Shown: one piece after another, positions 47,025 through 56,224 of the stretch
How the letters are laid out: every line of letters starts with the position of its first letter
Position numbering within the stretch: position 1 is the stretch's first letter
NCBI GenBank assembly: GCA_964539395.1
Contig: CAZIIU010000004.1
Location: 1 to 64,000, forward strand
DNA: 64,000 nt
DNA from: M55B112 sp964539395
GTDB lineage: Bacteria; Bacteroidota; Bacteroidia; Bacteroidales; GCA-2748055
Direction: 5' to 3'
Program-made: the position numbers and the translations under genes
Notes under the pieces: generated by a model
The model's input: the letters and a program-made list of their open reading frames with translations, nothing else
What the model was told of the DNA's origin: nothing
The model's database searches: none

Positions 47025-47054
47025 TTGAGGTCTCAATAATTTTTAATACCTTTG
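47025..47054 (+). promoter_or_regulatory. Bacteroidota-type promoter for the GT5 gene
   Basis: TTG at 47025-47027 and TACCTTTG at 47047-47054 with a 19-base spacer match the phylum consensus closely. The -7 box ends 27 bases before the ATG at 47082. Confidence 0.6.
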
Positions 47055-47081
47055 CATGATCTCAAATACAAGTCCAGTACG

Positions 47082-47891
47082 ATGGAAAGTGTGAAAGTTT
47101 TATTTGTTTCCCAGGAAATTACCCCCTATCTTCCAGAGAACGAAATGTCGCATATTGGCAGGTTCCTTCCCCAGGGTATTCAGGAAAAAGGGAGGGAAAT
47201 CCGGACATTTATGCCAAGGTATGGGAATATTAATGAAAGGAGAAATCAATTGCACGAGGTGATCAGGTTATCAGGAATGAATCTGATCATCGATGATACG
47301 GACCATCCGCTGATTATTAAAGTTGCCTCCATCCAGTCTGCACGGATGCAGGTTTATTTCATTGATAATGAGGATTATTTTAGCAGGAAGGCAACGATGC
47401 AGAGTGCTAACGGCAAGTTTTTTGATGACAATGATGAGCGGATGATCTTTTTTGCCAGGGGTGTATTGGAGACTGTGCGAAAACTCCGGTGGTCGCCTGA
47501 TATCGTACATTGTCACGGATGGTTTACATCGCTGGTACCTGTGTATCTTAAAAAGGCATATCGTGAGGATCCGTTGTTTGTCGATTCAAGGGTGGTTTTT
47601 TCGATTTACAACAACGGGTTCGACAAGCCCATGAACAGCAGGTTACAGGAAAAAGCGCTCCTGAACGGGATCAGCAGAGAAGACCTTGCAGTAATTAAGG
47701 ATCCCCGGTATGAAAATGTAACAAATCTGGCGCTACAGTATTCCGATGCAGTCATACAGGGGAGCCCGAATTTACCGGAAGGAGTAAAAGACTTAATCAG
47801 GGGAGCAGGTAAACCCAGTCTGGAATATCAGCTACCCGAAAAATATATTGAAGAATATTCCGTTTTCTATGAGAATGTTCTGAATCAATAA
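47082..47891 (+). CDS. GT5-type glycogen/starch synthase N-domain protein, C-terminal half absent
   Basis: A 269-residue protein similar to the N-terminal Rossmann domain of glycogen synthases (about 480 residues in GlgA). Recognisable are KVLFVSQEITPYLPENEMSHIGRF at the start (GlgA has A-S-E-x-x-P-x-x-K-x-G-G-L-A-D), RTFMPRYGNI, and PDIVHCHGWFTSLVPVYLK. The K-x-G-G motif that contacts ADP-glucose is altered to EMSHIG, and the whole second domain with the E-x7-E motif is missing, so glucosyl transfer is unlikely. The ATG at 47082 was chosen over an upstream in-frame Met at 47052. It is 14 bases ahead of the DUF4270 gene. Function unknown. Confidence 0.75.
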   Translation: MESVKVLFVSQEITPYLPENEMSHIGRFLPQGIQEKGREIRTFMPRYGNINERRNQLHEVIRLSGMNLIIDDTDHPLIIKVASIQSARMQVYFIDNEDYFSRKATMQSANGKFFDDNDERMIFFARGVLETVRKLRWSPDIVHCHGWFTSLVPVYLKKAYREDPLFVDSRVVFSIYNNGFDKPMNSRLQEKALLNGISREDLAVIKDPRYENVTNLALQYSDAVIQGSPNLPEGVKDLIRGAGKPSLEYQLPEKYIEEYSVFYENVLNQ

Positions 47892-47905
47892 TACTGGAAA
47901 TCCAT

Positions 47906-49294
47906 ATGATGTATTTAGATAAGCCGGGTACAGGAGAGAAGTTCTCATCTGCAATTGTTGTTTTGTTCTTTTCTTTACTGAGTTTCATTGCATGTGAACC
48001 CGACAGGAATAACCTGGGAGTTGATATCTTTCCGCCCCAGGATGATATCGTAGTATTTACTGATACAATTACCGAGTTTGATGTGATGTTGGTAAGATCC
48101 AGGCCACGTGTTACATCCATTAATAGTTTTAACCGTGATATCAACCGCCAGTTTTTACTGGGAAGTTTGGTGGATACCATAACAGGTTTTTCGAAGGCAG
48201 AACTTGTAACGGAACTCAGCCTGGCGCAGGCCGCAAACTTCGGGGAGGAGCCTTTCATCGATTCACTTTCATTGTGGTTGTATATCAATGATGTGATCGG
48301 CGATACTACACAGGAGATGCATATCAGGGTTTATGAGCTTATGGATACCTTGTCGATGGACAGCGTTTACTATTCCGATTATGATGTAGACGGAAAGTAT
48401 AATCCTGAGCCGCTGGTTGAAGAGGATTTTATCCCGCGACCTGGTGACTTAAAGCGATTTGACATTGACAATCCGAATCTTCTCGCCCGGATCACTGATG
48501 CCACTAATCCGGCTGATTCGATCTTTGTATACAATTCCAGGTTGCAACGGGAATTCAACGGATTATACATCACAACAGAACCGGTAACGGTGGGTGGTTC
48601 AATGGCTATGTTACAACTGGCTAATAGCCAGGCCGGTCTCAGTTTCAGATACTATCACGACAGCATTACAGTTGCTGCCAGGGATACTGTACCTCTGAGT
48701 ACATATTTTATGGGATTTAATGAGGTTATAGCCCAGAAGATAAATATCTTTCACCACGATTATGCAGGCACAGCACTGGAACATATGATTGACAATCCGG
48801 ATTTTGACCCGCATATCGCCTATGTACAGGGCATGGCCGGAGTGAACGTAAAGATCTCGGTTCCCAACCTTGAAGATTATCTTGGTAGCGGTCAGGTTGC
48901 CTTGAATGCCGCACGGTTGGTATTCTATGTGATTCCCGACAGTCTGAGTGGAATTACAGCTGAAAATTACCCCGTTCAACTGATGATGGAGAGTCAACTT
49001 CCCGACGGAACCCCGATCCAGCTATATGACCAAATCATTAACAATAATGCCTTTACTTTCGGCAGGCTTACTCAATCCAATGAACGGAGTGCCTTTTTTA
49101 ACCCACTTTACCTGTACAGTTTTAACCTCGGTCGCCATTTTCAATCGGTAATTTCCGGGGATATTGAAAACAATGACCTATTCATTTATGTTAATCAACC
49201 TGCAACCACAACAAAAATTATTAAATTCTGGAGCAACTATTCGGATAATGAAGGTAGTCTTAGATTGGAACTTATTTACTCAAAATTTGATTAA
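47906..49294 (+). CDS. DUF4270-family lipoprotein
   Basis: A 462-residue secreted protein. The signal is followed by a lipobox-like FIAC, with Cys30 the likely lipidated residue after a charged N-terminus (MMYLDKPGTGEKF is unusually long for a signal head). The beginning CEPDRNNLGVDIFPPQDD and the block LLGSLVDTITGFSKAELVTEL are the DUF4270 hallmarks. The rest is beta-rich and ends in SLRLELIYSKFD. It sits 14 bases after the GT5 N-domain gene and 3 bases before glmS. Function unknown; surface location expected. Confidence 0.8.
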   Translation: MMYLDKPGTGEKFSSAIVVLFFSLLSFIACEPDRNNLGVDIFPPQDDIVVFTDTITEFDVMLVRSRPRVTSINSFNRDINRQFLLGSLVDTITGFSKAELVTELSLAQAANFGEEPFIDSLSLWLYINDVIGDTTQEMHIRVYELMDTLSMDSVYYSDYDVDGKYNPEPLVEEDFIPRPGDLKRFDIDNPNLLARITDATNPADSIFVYNSRLQREFNGLYITTEPVTVGGSMAMLQLANSQAGLSFRYYHDSITVAARDTVPLSTYFMGFNEVIAQKINIFHHDYAGTALEHMIDNPDFDPHIAYVQGMAGVNVKISVPNLEDYLGSGQVALNAARLVFYVIPDSLSGITAENYPVQLMMESQLPDGTPIQLYDQIINNNAFTFGRLTQSNERSAFFNPLYLYSFNLGRHFQSVISGDIENNDLFIYVNQPATTTKIIKFWSNYSDNEGSLRLELIYSKFD

Positions 49295-49297
49295 CTT

Positions 49298-51136
49298 ATG
49301 TGTGGAATAGTAGGATACATTGGAAACAGGAATGCGTACCCTGTATTATTGAAGGGCTTGAAAAGGCTGGAATACCGCGGATATGACTCAGCCGGGATAG
49401 CCCTTCAGAACGGAAAGGTGAATATTTATAAGAAGAGAGGCAAAGTGACAGAGCTGGAAGACTTTATTACCGGCCAGGATATTACCGGAACGATCGGTAT
49501 CGGTCACACCCGTTGGGCAACGCACGGGGAACCCAGTGACCTGAATGCACATCCCCACATTTCAGAGAATGGTATCTTTACGATCATTCATAACGGAATA
49601 ATCGAGAACTACACATATTTGAGAGACAGCCTTGCCGACCAGGGATATACATTTAAAAGTCAGACAGACACGGAAGTCCTGGCAAATCTGATTGAGTATA
49701 TCTATCATTCCCAGGAGGTTTCTGCAGAGGTGGCAGTTAGACTGGCACTGTCGAAGGTTATTGGTGCCTATGGCCTTTTAATACTATGCAGTGAGGAGAA
49801 AGACAAGATCATTGCTGCAAGAAAGAGCAGTCCGCTCGTGATCGGCCTGGGTGAAAACGAATACTTCGTGGCATCGGATGCTACACCTATCATTGAATAT
49901 ACCGACCGGGTTATCTACATGGACAACGACGATGTTGCCATAATCAAGCGGGATGAACTTATTCTGAAAACAACGATGAAGGCTGATACGCTTGAGCCAA
50001 GGATTCAGACCCTTGACCTGGGTATTTCCGAGATTGAAAAGAACGGCTATGACCACTTCATGCTAAAGGAGATTTTTGAACAGCCACGCTCGATAAGGGA
50101 TACCTTCAGGGGAAGGCTGAAGCTGGAGACCAATGAGATAAAGCTTGGCGGACTGTATGATGTATATGACAGGTTGATCAATGCACAAAGAATTATTATT
50201 GTCGCCTGTGGAACTTCCTGGCATGCCGGACTAGTGGGGGAGTACCTGCTTGAAGATCTTGCCAGGATTCAGGTTGAGGTAGACTATGCTTCAGAGTTCA
50301 GGTACCGGAATCCGGTCCTGTCAAAGGATGATATTGTGATTGCTATTTCTCAGAGCGGAGAGACAGCAGATACACTTGCGGCCATACAGCTTGCGAAGGA
50401 TGCAGGAGCAACGGTCCTGGGTATATGCAATGTTGTCGGATCGAGCATATCACGTGAGACACATGCCGGTGTTTACACCCACGCCGGACCGGAAATCGGG
50501 GTCGCTTCCACCAAGGCATTTACGGCACAGGTTACGGTACTCACCATGATGGCACTGATGATCGCTAAAGGGCGGGGATTAATTGAAGAGGTGCGGTTTA
50601 TCGAGTTGCTGAATGAGCTTGAGGACGTACCGGAAAAAATTGAACGTATCCTTGAGCAGAACGATGAACTGAAGAGGATCGCAGGGGTATTCAGCAAAGT
50701 TAATAATGCCCTCTACCTGGGCAGGGGAGTATCCTATCCGGTGGCCCTTGAGGGAGCGCTAAAGCTTAAAGAGATCTCCTATATCCACGCGGAAGGTTAT
50801 CCTGCGGCAGAGATGAAACATGGTCCGATTGCCCTGATCGATGCTGATATGCCGGTTGTTGTTATTGCTACCCGTGATCATTCATACGATAAGATCGTTA
50901 CCAATGTACAGGAGGTAAAAGCGAGAAACGGAGTTGTTATCGCGATTGTTACTGAGGGTGATGATACCATTGTAAATATGGCCGATCATGTGATTGAGAT
51001 CCCGGAGACCGATCCGGTATTGGTGTCGCTGCTTTCAACAATTCCCCTTCAACTGATTGCTTACCATATCGCCGTTATGCGTGGTTGTAACGTAGATCAG
51101 CCCAGGAACCTGGCGAAATCTGTGACAGTGGAGTAG
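49298..51136 (+). CDS. glmS: Glutamine--fructose-6-phosphate aminotransferase (isomerizing)
   Basis: First step of UDP-GlcNAc synthesis: fructose-6-P plus glutamine gives glucosamine-6-P. The 612 residues match the family. The glutaminase nucleophile Cys2 is exposed by removal of Met (MCGIVGYIG), and HTRWATHGEPSDLNAHPH follows. Two SIS domains (about 285-425 and 455-600) bind the sugar, with ACGTSWHAG and SQSGETADTLAA. The end PRNLAKSVTVE is canonical. It is last in the GT5-DUF4270-glmS run and converges on rfbB. No glmS ribozyme is expected or seen, as only 3 bases precede it. Confidence 0.96.
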   Translation: MCGIVGYIGNRNAYPVLLKGLKRLEYRGYDSAGIALQNGKVNIYKKRGKVTELEDFITGQDITGTIGIGHTRWATHGEPSDLNAHPHISENGIFTIIHNGIIENYTYLRDSLADQGYTFKSQTDTEVLANLIEYIYHSQEVSAEVAVRLALSKVIGAYGLLILCSEEKDKIIAARKSSPLVIGLGENEYFVASDATPIIEYTDRVIYMDNDDVAIIKRDELILKTTMKADTLEPRIQTLDLGISEIEKNGYDHFMLKEIFEQPRSIRDTFRGRLKLETNEIKLGGLYDVYDRLINAQRIIIVACGTSWHAGLVGEYLLEDLARIQVEVDYASEFRYRNPVLSKDDIVIAISQSGETADTLAAIQLAKDAGATVLGICNVVGSSISRETHAGVYTHAGPEIGVASTKAFTAQVTVLTMMALMIAKGRGLIEEVRFIELLNELEDVPEKIERILEQNDELKRIAGVFSKVNNALYLGRGVSYPVALEGALKLKEISYIHAEGYPAAEMKHGPIALIDADMPVVVIATRDHSYDKIVTNVQEVKARNGVVIAIVTEGDDTIVNMADHVIEIPETDPVLVSLLSTIPLQLIAYHIAVMRGCNVDQPRNLAKSVTVE

Positions 51137-51186
51137 GATAGTTTGCCCAACCGTTCGGGCTACATTCTGATTGGGGTTCCTTATCG

Positions 51187-52245
51187 TTATCGGGTCACGT
51201 GCTTTCCATACATCTTATCATAGTATGTAATATAGGCCCCTGAAGTGACATTCCGGAGCCAGGCACTGTTCTTAAGGTACCAGTCGACTGTCTTCTCCAG
51301 TCCCTCTTCGAAGGTTAGTGACGGCACCCATCCCAGTTCCCGGCTTATTTTGCTACTATCGATTGCATAGCGCAGGTCATGACCTGCCCTGTCCTTCACA
51401 AAGGTAATCTGTTTTTCTGCCGTGCCGGGAGCCTGGTTCAGCTTTTTATCCATTATCCTGCAGAGCAGCCTGATAAGATCAATATTTTTCCACTCGTTGT
51501 TGCCACCGATGTTGTATGTTTCGCCAATCCTTCCCTCGTGAAAGATTCTGTCAATGGCCGTGGCATGGTCTTCCACGTACAGCCAGTCGCGGATGTTCTC
51601 ACCCTTACCGTAAACCGGGACTGCCTTATTGTTCTGCAGGTTGTTGATGGCAAGGGGGATCAGTTTTTCAGGGAACTGGTTCGGACCGTAGTTGTTTGAG
51701 CAGTTGGAGACCACTACAGGTAGTCCGTAGGTGTTCTGATAGGCTCTTACCAGATGATCGGAGCTTGCTTTTGAGGCTGAGTAAGGACTCTTCGGGTCGT
51801 AAGGGGTCTTCTCGGTAAACAGCCCGTCAACACCCAGGCTCCCGTAGACCTCATCGGTTGATATATGGTAGAACCTTCGGTTCTCAAAATTCGGCCAGCT
51901 GTTACGGCAACCGTTCAGCAGGTTCATTGTGCCGATAATGTTGGTTTTGATAAAGGAGAGGGGATCTTCGATAGAGCGGTCCACATGCGATTCGGCTGCT
52001 AAATGGATTACACCATCGATCTCCTGTTCGGAAAAAAGCCGGTCAATAAAAGCCTGGTCGGTTATATCTCCTTTGATAAATTCGTAATTGGGACCATGCT
52101 CAATGTCGCTGAGGTTTTCCAGGTTGCCTGCATAGGTAAGGGCATCGAGGTTCAGAATGCGGTAGTCGGGATATTTATTAACAAAGAGCCTGACCACGTG
52201 TGACCCGATGAACCCGGCTCCACCGGTGATAAGTATTGTTTTCAT
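51187..52245 (-). CDS. rfbB: dTDP-glucose 4,6-dehydratase
   Basis: Second step of dTDP-rhamnose and other deoxysugar synthesis. The 352 residues carry the NAD-binding GGAGFIGSHVV at the N-terminus. The catalytic Tyr-x3-Lys is YSASK, the STDEVYGSL motif holds the Thr-Asp-Glu active-site triad, and NNYGPNQFPEKLIPL is RmlB-specific. RfbA, RfbC and RfbD are not in the window. It is last in the minus-strand nucleotide-sugar operon, 51 bases after galE. Confidence 0.94.
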   Translation of the reverse strand: MKTILITGGAGFIGSHVVRLFVNKYPDYRILNLDALTYAGNLENLSDIEHGPNYEFIKGDITDQAFIDRLFSEQEIDGVIHLAAESHVDRSIEDPLSFIKTNIIGTMNLLNGCRNSWPNFENRRFYHISTDEVYGSLGVDGLFTEKTPYDPKSPYSASKASSDHLVRAYQNTYGLPVVVSNCSNNYGPNQFPEKLIPLAINNLQNNKAVPVYGKGENIRDWLYVEDHATAIDRIFHEGRIGETYNIGGNNEWKNIDLIRLLCRIMDKKLNQAPGTAEKQITFVKDRAGHDLRYAIDSSKISRELGWVPSLTFEEGLEKTVDWYLKNSAWLRNVTSGAYITYYDKMYGKHVTR

Positions 52246-52296
52246 TCCAATTCATTATTAATTGATTGTCAGACTGCTGGGCTGACCAGCTATTTA

Positions 52297-53349
52297 TTAA
52301 ACCCGGCCCGAACGTTTTTCTGTATTTTCGTCGCGGTAGTGTTGTTCCCATTTCCATGCCGAAAGAAGCGTTTCTTCCAGGGTAGTTTCTGCCCTCCAAC
52401 CCAGCTCACTGTTAGCGAAGGAGGTGTCGGCATAGACCTGTTCCACATCGCCCGTTCTGCGACCGACAACTTTATGCTTCAACGATTGTCCGGTCACTTT
52501 TTCAAAAGCTTTGATTACTTCAAACACTGAGTTACCTTTTCCTGTACCCAGGTTGAAAATCTCGTAGCCCTCCTTGTTTTTTTTGTTGATCAGACGTTCA
52601 ATGGCCACGACATGCGCTTTCGACAGGTCAACCACGTTGATGTAGTCCCGGATAGCTGAGCCATCGGGGGTGTTGTAGTTATCACCAAACACCTTGAGTT
52701 CATCTCTCAAACCAATGGCAGTTTGAGTAATAAACGGCACCAGGTTATTTGGGATCCCAATGGGAAGTTCGCCGATCAGAGCACTGGGATGGGCACCAAT
52801 AGGATTAAAGTACCTGAGTGAGATGACATTGATCTCAGGGTTTGGTACCCGGTAATCTTCAAGGATCTCTTCGCAGATCTGTTTTGTATTTCCGTAGGGT
52901 GAACCGGCCTTTTTAATCGGGGAGTGCTCATTAACCGGCAGCACATCAGGTTCGCCGTAAACCGTGCATGACGAGGAAAAGGCGATGTGGCGTACACCGG
53001 TAAGATTCATCCCTTCAAGCACATGAATCAGGGAGTCGATATTGTTTTTGTAATAGTCCAGGGGTATATCGACACTTTCCCCCACAGCCTTGTATGCAGC
53101 AAAATGGATAACGGCCCTGATTTCCGGATGTGTCGTGAATACACGCAATGTTGCCTCCCTGTCTTTCAGATCCACCATCTCAAATTCCGGTCTCTGTCCG
53201 GTAATAACTTCAATCTGATCAACCACTTCGGGGTTTGAATTGGAGAGGTTATCGACGATAACAACCTTATAACCTGCCTCCTGCAGTTCAACAACAGTAT
53301 GCGATCCGATGTATCCCGTTCCTCCTGTTACAAGTATGGTTTTCTGCAT
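52297..53349 (-). CDS. galE: UDP-glucose 4-epimerase
   Basis: Interconverts UDP-Glc and UDP-Gal (and in some members the N-acetyl forms). From the ATG at 53349 it has 350 residues; a longer frame overlapping the dehydrogenase gene has 19 extra residues without family similarity. GGTGYIGSHTVVELQ is the NAD motif; YGNTK is the catalytic Tyr-x3-Lys; SSSCTVYGEP carries the catalytic Ser. RYFNPIGAHPSALIGE is typical of the bacterial GalE branch. Confidence 0.93.
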   Translation of the reverse strand: MQKTILVTGGTGYIGSHTVVELQEAGYKVVIVDNLSNSNPEVVDQIEVITGQRPEFEMVDLKDREATLRVFTTHPEIRAVIHFAAYKAVGESVDIPLDYYKNNIDSLIHVLEGMNLTGVRHIAFSSSCTVYGEPDVLPVNEHSPIKKAGSPYGNTKQICEEILEDYRVPNPEINVISLRYFNPIGAHPSALIGELPIGIPNNLVPFITQTAIGLRDELKVFGDNYNTPDGSAIRDYINVVDLSKAHVVAIERLINKKNKEGYEIFNLGTGKGNSVFEVIKAFEKVTGQSLKHKVVGRRTGDVEQVYADTSFANSELGWRAETTLEETLLSAWKWEQHYRDENTEKRSGRV

Positions 53350-53393
53350 GTCAATTCTTTTACGGATTTCAGTAGTCTTATTGCTTATTGCTC

Positions 53394-54683
53394 TTACAGG
53401 CTCCAATAGTTTAAATTTCTTACCCTGTTTCTGAAGATTCCCTTCAGGTCTGCAAGAATTCCGCCGTGAACCATCATAGTGCTGATCTCATTCTCATCCA
53501 GCGAGACATATTGATCATGTCCAACTGCTATGATTACAGCATGGTAGGTCCCTGATGGCTTTTGCTGAAGTTCATAACCATACTCTTCGAGCACCTCTGC
53601 AGGGTTGGCGTATGGGTCGACCACTTCCACCATCATACCGAATTCCTTCAGCTCATACACCACATCTGCAACCTTTGAATTCCTGATATCGCTAACATTC
53701 TCTTTAAAGGTTGTTCCCAATACAAGGATCCTGCACTCCTTCAGGTTGGTAAAGAGGTTTGAAAGCCTGATGGTTATCTGTTTTGCAACCCATGCAGCCA
53801 TGCCATCGTTGATAGCTCTCCCGGCATTAATGATCTGTGCATGGTGACCGTACATTGCCGATTTATAGGTAAGGTAGTAGGGATCAACACCGATGCAGTG
53901 TCCTCCAACCAAACCCGGAAAAAATGGTAAAAAGTTCCATTTTGTCCCGGCAGCTTCCAGTACCTCAAAGGTATTAATATTCATTTTATTGAAGATCATT
54001 GAAAGCTCATTCATAAAGGCGATATTGATATCCCTCTGGGTATTTTCAATGATCTTGGCTGCTTCCGCGACCTTGATGGAGCTTGCCCGGTGTACACCTG
54101 CTTCAATCACCAGTTCATATGTCATGGCAATCTCTTCGGCAGATACCTCGTCGCAGCCAGAGGAGACTTTTGTGATTCTGGTGAGGGTGTGTTTTTTATC
54201 TCCAGGGTTGATCCGTTCGGGAGAGAATCCGACCTTGAAATCAGTGATAAACTCGAGTCCGGAGATCTCCTCCAGCAGGGGGATGCATTCCTCTTCAGTA
54301 CAGCCCGGGTATACGGTTGACTCATACACCACATAATTACCTTTCCCAAGCACCTTACCGACCGTCTTGGTTGCGCTCAGCAGTGGTGCCAGATCCGGTT
54401 TTTTGTGTTCATCAATCGGGGTTGGTACCGCTACGATATAGAATGAGGCCTGTTCCAGATCATCAATTTTCGAGGTGAAGGTGATGTCACATCCGTCAAA
54501 ATCTTTTGATTCCAGCTCTTTGCTTGGATCGATCCTGTTCTTCATCATTTCGATTCTGTCTGCCCTGATGTCAAAACCGATCACCCTGATTTTTTTTGCA
54601 AACTCCAGTGCGATAGGCAGTCCGACATATCCCAGTCCGATGACCGCCATTGTTTTCTCCTTTTTTAACAGTTCGTTGTACAT
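53394..54683 (-). CDS. UDP-N-acetylhexosamine 6-dehydrogenase (WbpA/WbpO/TviB type)
   Basis: Oxidises C6 of a UDP-HexNAc to the uronic acid with two NAD. The 429 residues show IGLGYVGLPIALEFAKK (NAD site), the loop PTPIDEHKKPDL, PGCTEEECIPLLEE, the KIIENTQRDINIAFMNEL helix and the active-site Cys in GGHCIGVDPYYLTYK. The C-terminal domain has LGTTFKENVSDIRNSK. Both UDP-GlcNAc (WbpA) and UDP-GalNAc (WbpO/TviB) enzymes share these features, so the substrate is not certain. The flanking wbpB-, D- and E-like genes favour UDP-GlcNAc. It follows the wbpB-like gene by 18 bases. Confidence 0.88.
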   Translation of the reverse strand: MYNELLKKEKTMAVIGLGYVGLPIALEFAKKIRVIGFDIRADRIEMMKNRIDPSKELESKDFDGCDITFTSKIDDLEQASFYIVAVPTPIDEHKKPDLAPLLSATKTVGKVLGKGNYVVYESTVYPGCTEEECIPLLEEISGLEFITDFKVGFSPERINPGDKKHTLTRITKVSSGCDEVSAEEIAMTYELVIEAGVHRASSIKVAEAAKIIENTQRDINIAFMNELSMIFNKMNINTFEVLEAAGTKWNFLPFFPGLVGGHCIGVDPYYLTYKSAMYGHHAQIINAGRAINDGMAAWVAKQITIRLSNLFTNLKECRILVLGTTFKENVSDIRNSKVADVVYELKEFGMMVEVVDPYANPAEVLEEYGYELQQKPSGTYHAVIIAVGHDQYVSLDENEISTMMVHGGILADLKGIFRNRVRNLNYWSL

Positions 54684-54701
54684 ATTTATTGAATCTGAAT
54701 A

Positions 54702-55643
54702 TTACGCATTGATAAAGGGATGGTAATCCCCATTTAGTATAGATTTTTCTGTATTTCTGATGTTGTACACGGTTTGAATGGATCTCCTGGCACACTCAAC
54801 CCCAAATCCATCCCCTGCAAGTATATGCTGGTAGGATAGGGTATGCAGATCGGTAAATCCACCGCTGAATTCAATTTCATCACCATCCACTGTGATGGAC
54901 CTGTAGGTACGTTGTCCTTTAATTTTTGCTGCGGCCGGTACATCATCATAATCGATGCTCAGGTACCAGCGTACCCTGGCTTTTTCAAGCTGGAGAAATC
55001 CTGAAGCCTTATCCTTTTCCAGTAGGTAGACTTTATTTTCTCTCACTTCACCGAAGATCCAGGATAACATATCGAAGAAGTGAACACCAATGTTTGTGGC
55101 GATGCCACCCGACTTGTGTTCATCGCCTTTCCACGAGTAATGGTACCATTTCCCTCTGCTCGTGATATAGGCAAGGTCGATTTCATAAACTTTATCCTCC
55201 GGTCCGTATTCAATACTGTTCTTCAGTTTGATGATACTGGGGTGGTGTCTGAGTTGCAGGATATTATACACATTCCTGCCGGTCTCTTTTTCATAGTCGA
55301 GCAGGGCGTCAATGTTCCATGGGTTCAGTACAAGCGGTTTTTCGCAGATGGCATCTGCACCGCTTCTTAGGGCAAACCTGATGTGCGAATCGTGCAGGTA
55401 GTTCGGAGAGCAGATGGAAACATAATCAATCTGTTTTCCATTCCTGCTGAGCTTTGCAACATGTCTGTCGAACCGTTCAAATTCCACGAAGAAATCGGTT
55501 TCCGGAAAATAGGAATCGACAAACCCTACGCTGTCGAATTTATCCAGTGCAGCTACCAGATCATTCCCCGTATCTTTTATCGCGTTAACGTGTCTGATGG
55601 CGATATAGCCCGCTATTCCAATGATTGCAAAATTCCTGCTCAT
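54702..55643 (-). CDS. wbpB: WbpB-like Gfo/Idh/MocA oxidoreductase
   Basis: Oxidises C3 of UDP-N-acetylglucosaminuronic acid to the 3-keto form. From the ATG at 55643 it has 313 residues. The NAD motif is IGIAGYIAIRH, the family EKPL appears in AICEKPLVLNP, and YNILQLRHHPSI and HKSGGIATNIGVHFFDML are typical of WbpB and relatives. The start overlaps the stop of the acetyltransferase gene by 4 bases (ATGA). It acts together with the aminotransferase next in the operon, which uses its 3-keto product. Confidence 0.87.
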   Translation of the reverse strand: MSRNFAIIGIAGYIAIRHVNAIKDTGNDLVAALDKFDSVGFVDSYFPETDFFVEFERFDRHVAKLSRNGKQIDYVSICSPNYLHDSHIRFALRSGADAICEKPLVLNPWNIDALLDYEKETGRNVYNILQLRHHPSIIKLKNSIEYGPEDKVYEIDLAYITSRGKWYHYSWKGDEHKSGGIATNIGVHFFDMLSWIFGEVRENKVYLLEKDKASGFLQLEKARVRWYLSIDYDDVPAAAKIKGQRTYRSITVDGDEIEFSGGFTDLHTLSYQHILAGDGFGVECARRSIQTVYNIRNTEKSILNGDYHPFINA

Positions 55644-56224
55644 GAAATTTTTCTTACCTGGTTGTTTTTCAGTTCGTATTTTTCCTGGCTCTCCGGACAT
55701 ACAGCGATACCTGATGCATCAAACTCAAGGCGATGTCCATACTCACTCATCCATCCTGTCTGCCGCGAGGGATTTCCTACTACCAGTGCATAGGGTGGTA
55801 CCTCTTTTGTTACTACCGCACCTGCACCGATAAATGCATAGTTCCCGATGTTGTTACCGCAGATAATTGTGGCATTCGCTCCAATGGAGGCGCCTTCACC
55901 AACGATGGTTTTCATATAGGCGTCCCTTCTGATCACCTTGCTTCTCGGGTTGATTACATTGGTAAAGACCATTGAGGGACCGAGAAACACATCATCCCTG
56001 CAAATAACACCTGTATAGATGGAAACATTGTTCTGAACCTTGACATTGTTACCCAGGATGACATTTGGAGCAACCACCACATTTTGTCCGAGGTTACATT
56101 TTTTGCCAATCGCCGCACCGGTCATAACATGGGAAAAGTGCCAGATTTTTGTCCCTTCGCCGATCTCGCATCCTTCGTCGATTACTGCTGTTTCATGTGC
56201 GAAATATGATTTACCGTTCATCAT
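55640..56224 (-). CDS. wbpD: WbpD-like N-acetyltransferase (left-handed beta-helix)
   Basis: Acetylates the 3-amino group of UDP-2-acetamido-3-amino-glucuronic acid using acetyl-CoA. The 194 residues form hexapeptide repeats (GCEIGEGTKIWHF, NLGQNVVVAPNVILGNNVKVQNN). The catalytic-type motif FTNVINPRSKVIRRD matches the WbpD/WlbB branch. The final RQTGWMSEYGHRLEF is also family-specific. Two adjacent ATG codons (56224 and 56221) are possible; the first overlaps the aminotransferase stop (ATGA). Confidence 0.9.
   Translation of the reverse strand: MMNGKSYFAHETAVIDEGCEIGEGTKIWHFSHVMTGAAIGKKCNLGQNVVVAPNVILGNNVKVQNNVSIYTGVICRDDVFLGPSMVFTNVINPRSKVIRRDAYMKTIVGEGASIGANATIICGNNIGNYAFIGAGAVVTKEVPPYALVVGNPSRQTGWMSEYGHRLEFDASGIAVCPESQEKYELKNNQVRKIS

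Noticed and set aside
51137..51186. Hairpin GCCC ... GGGC between glmS and rfbB as shared terminator
   Set aside because: Four-base stem with mismatches beyond it and no T-run in either direction.
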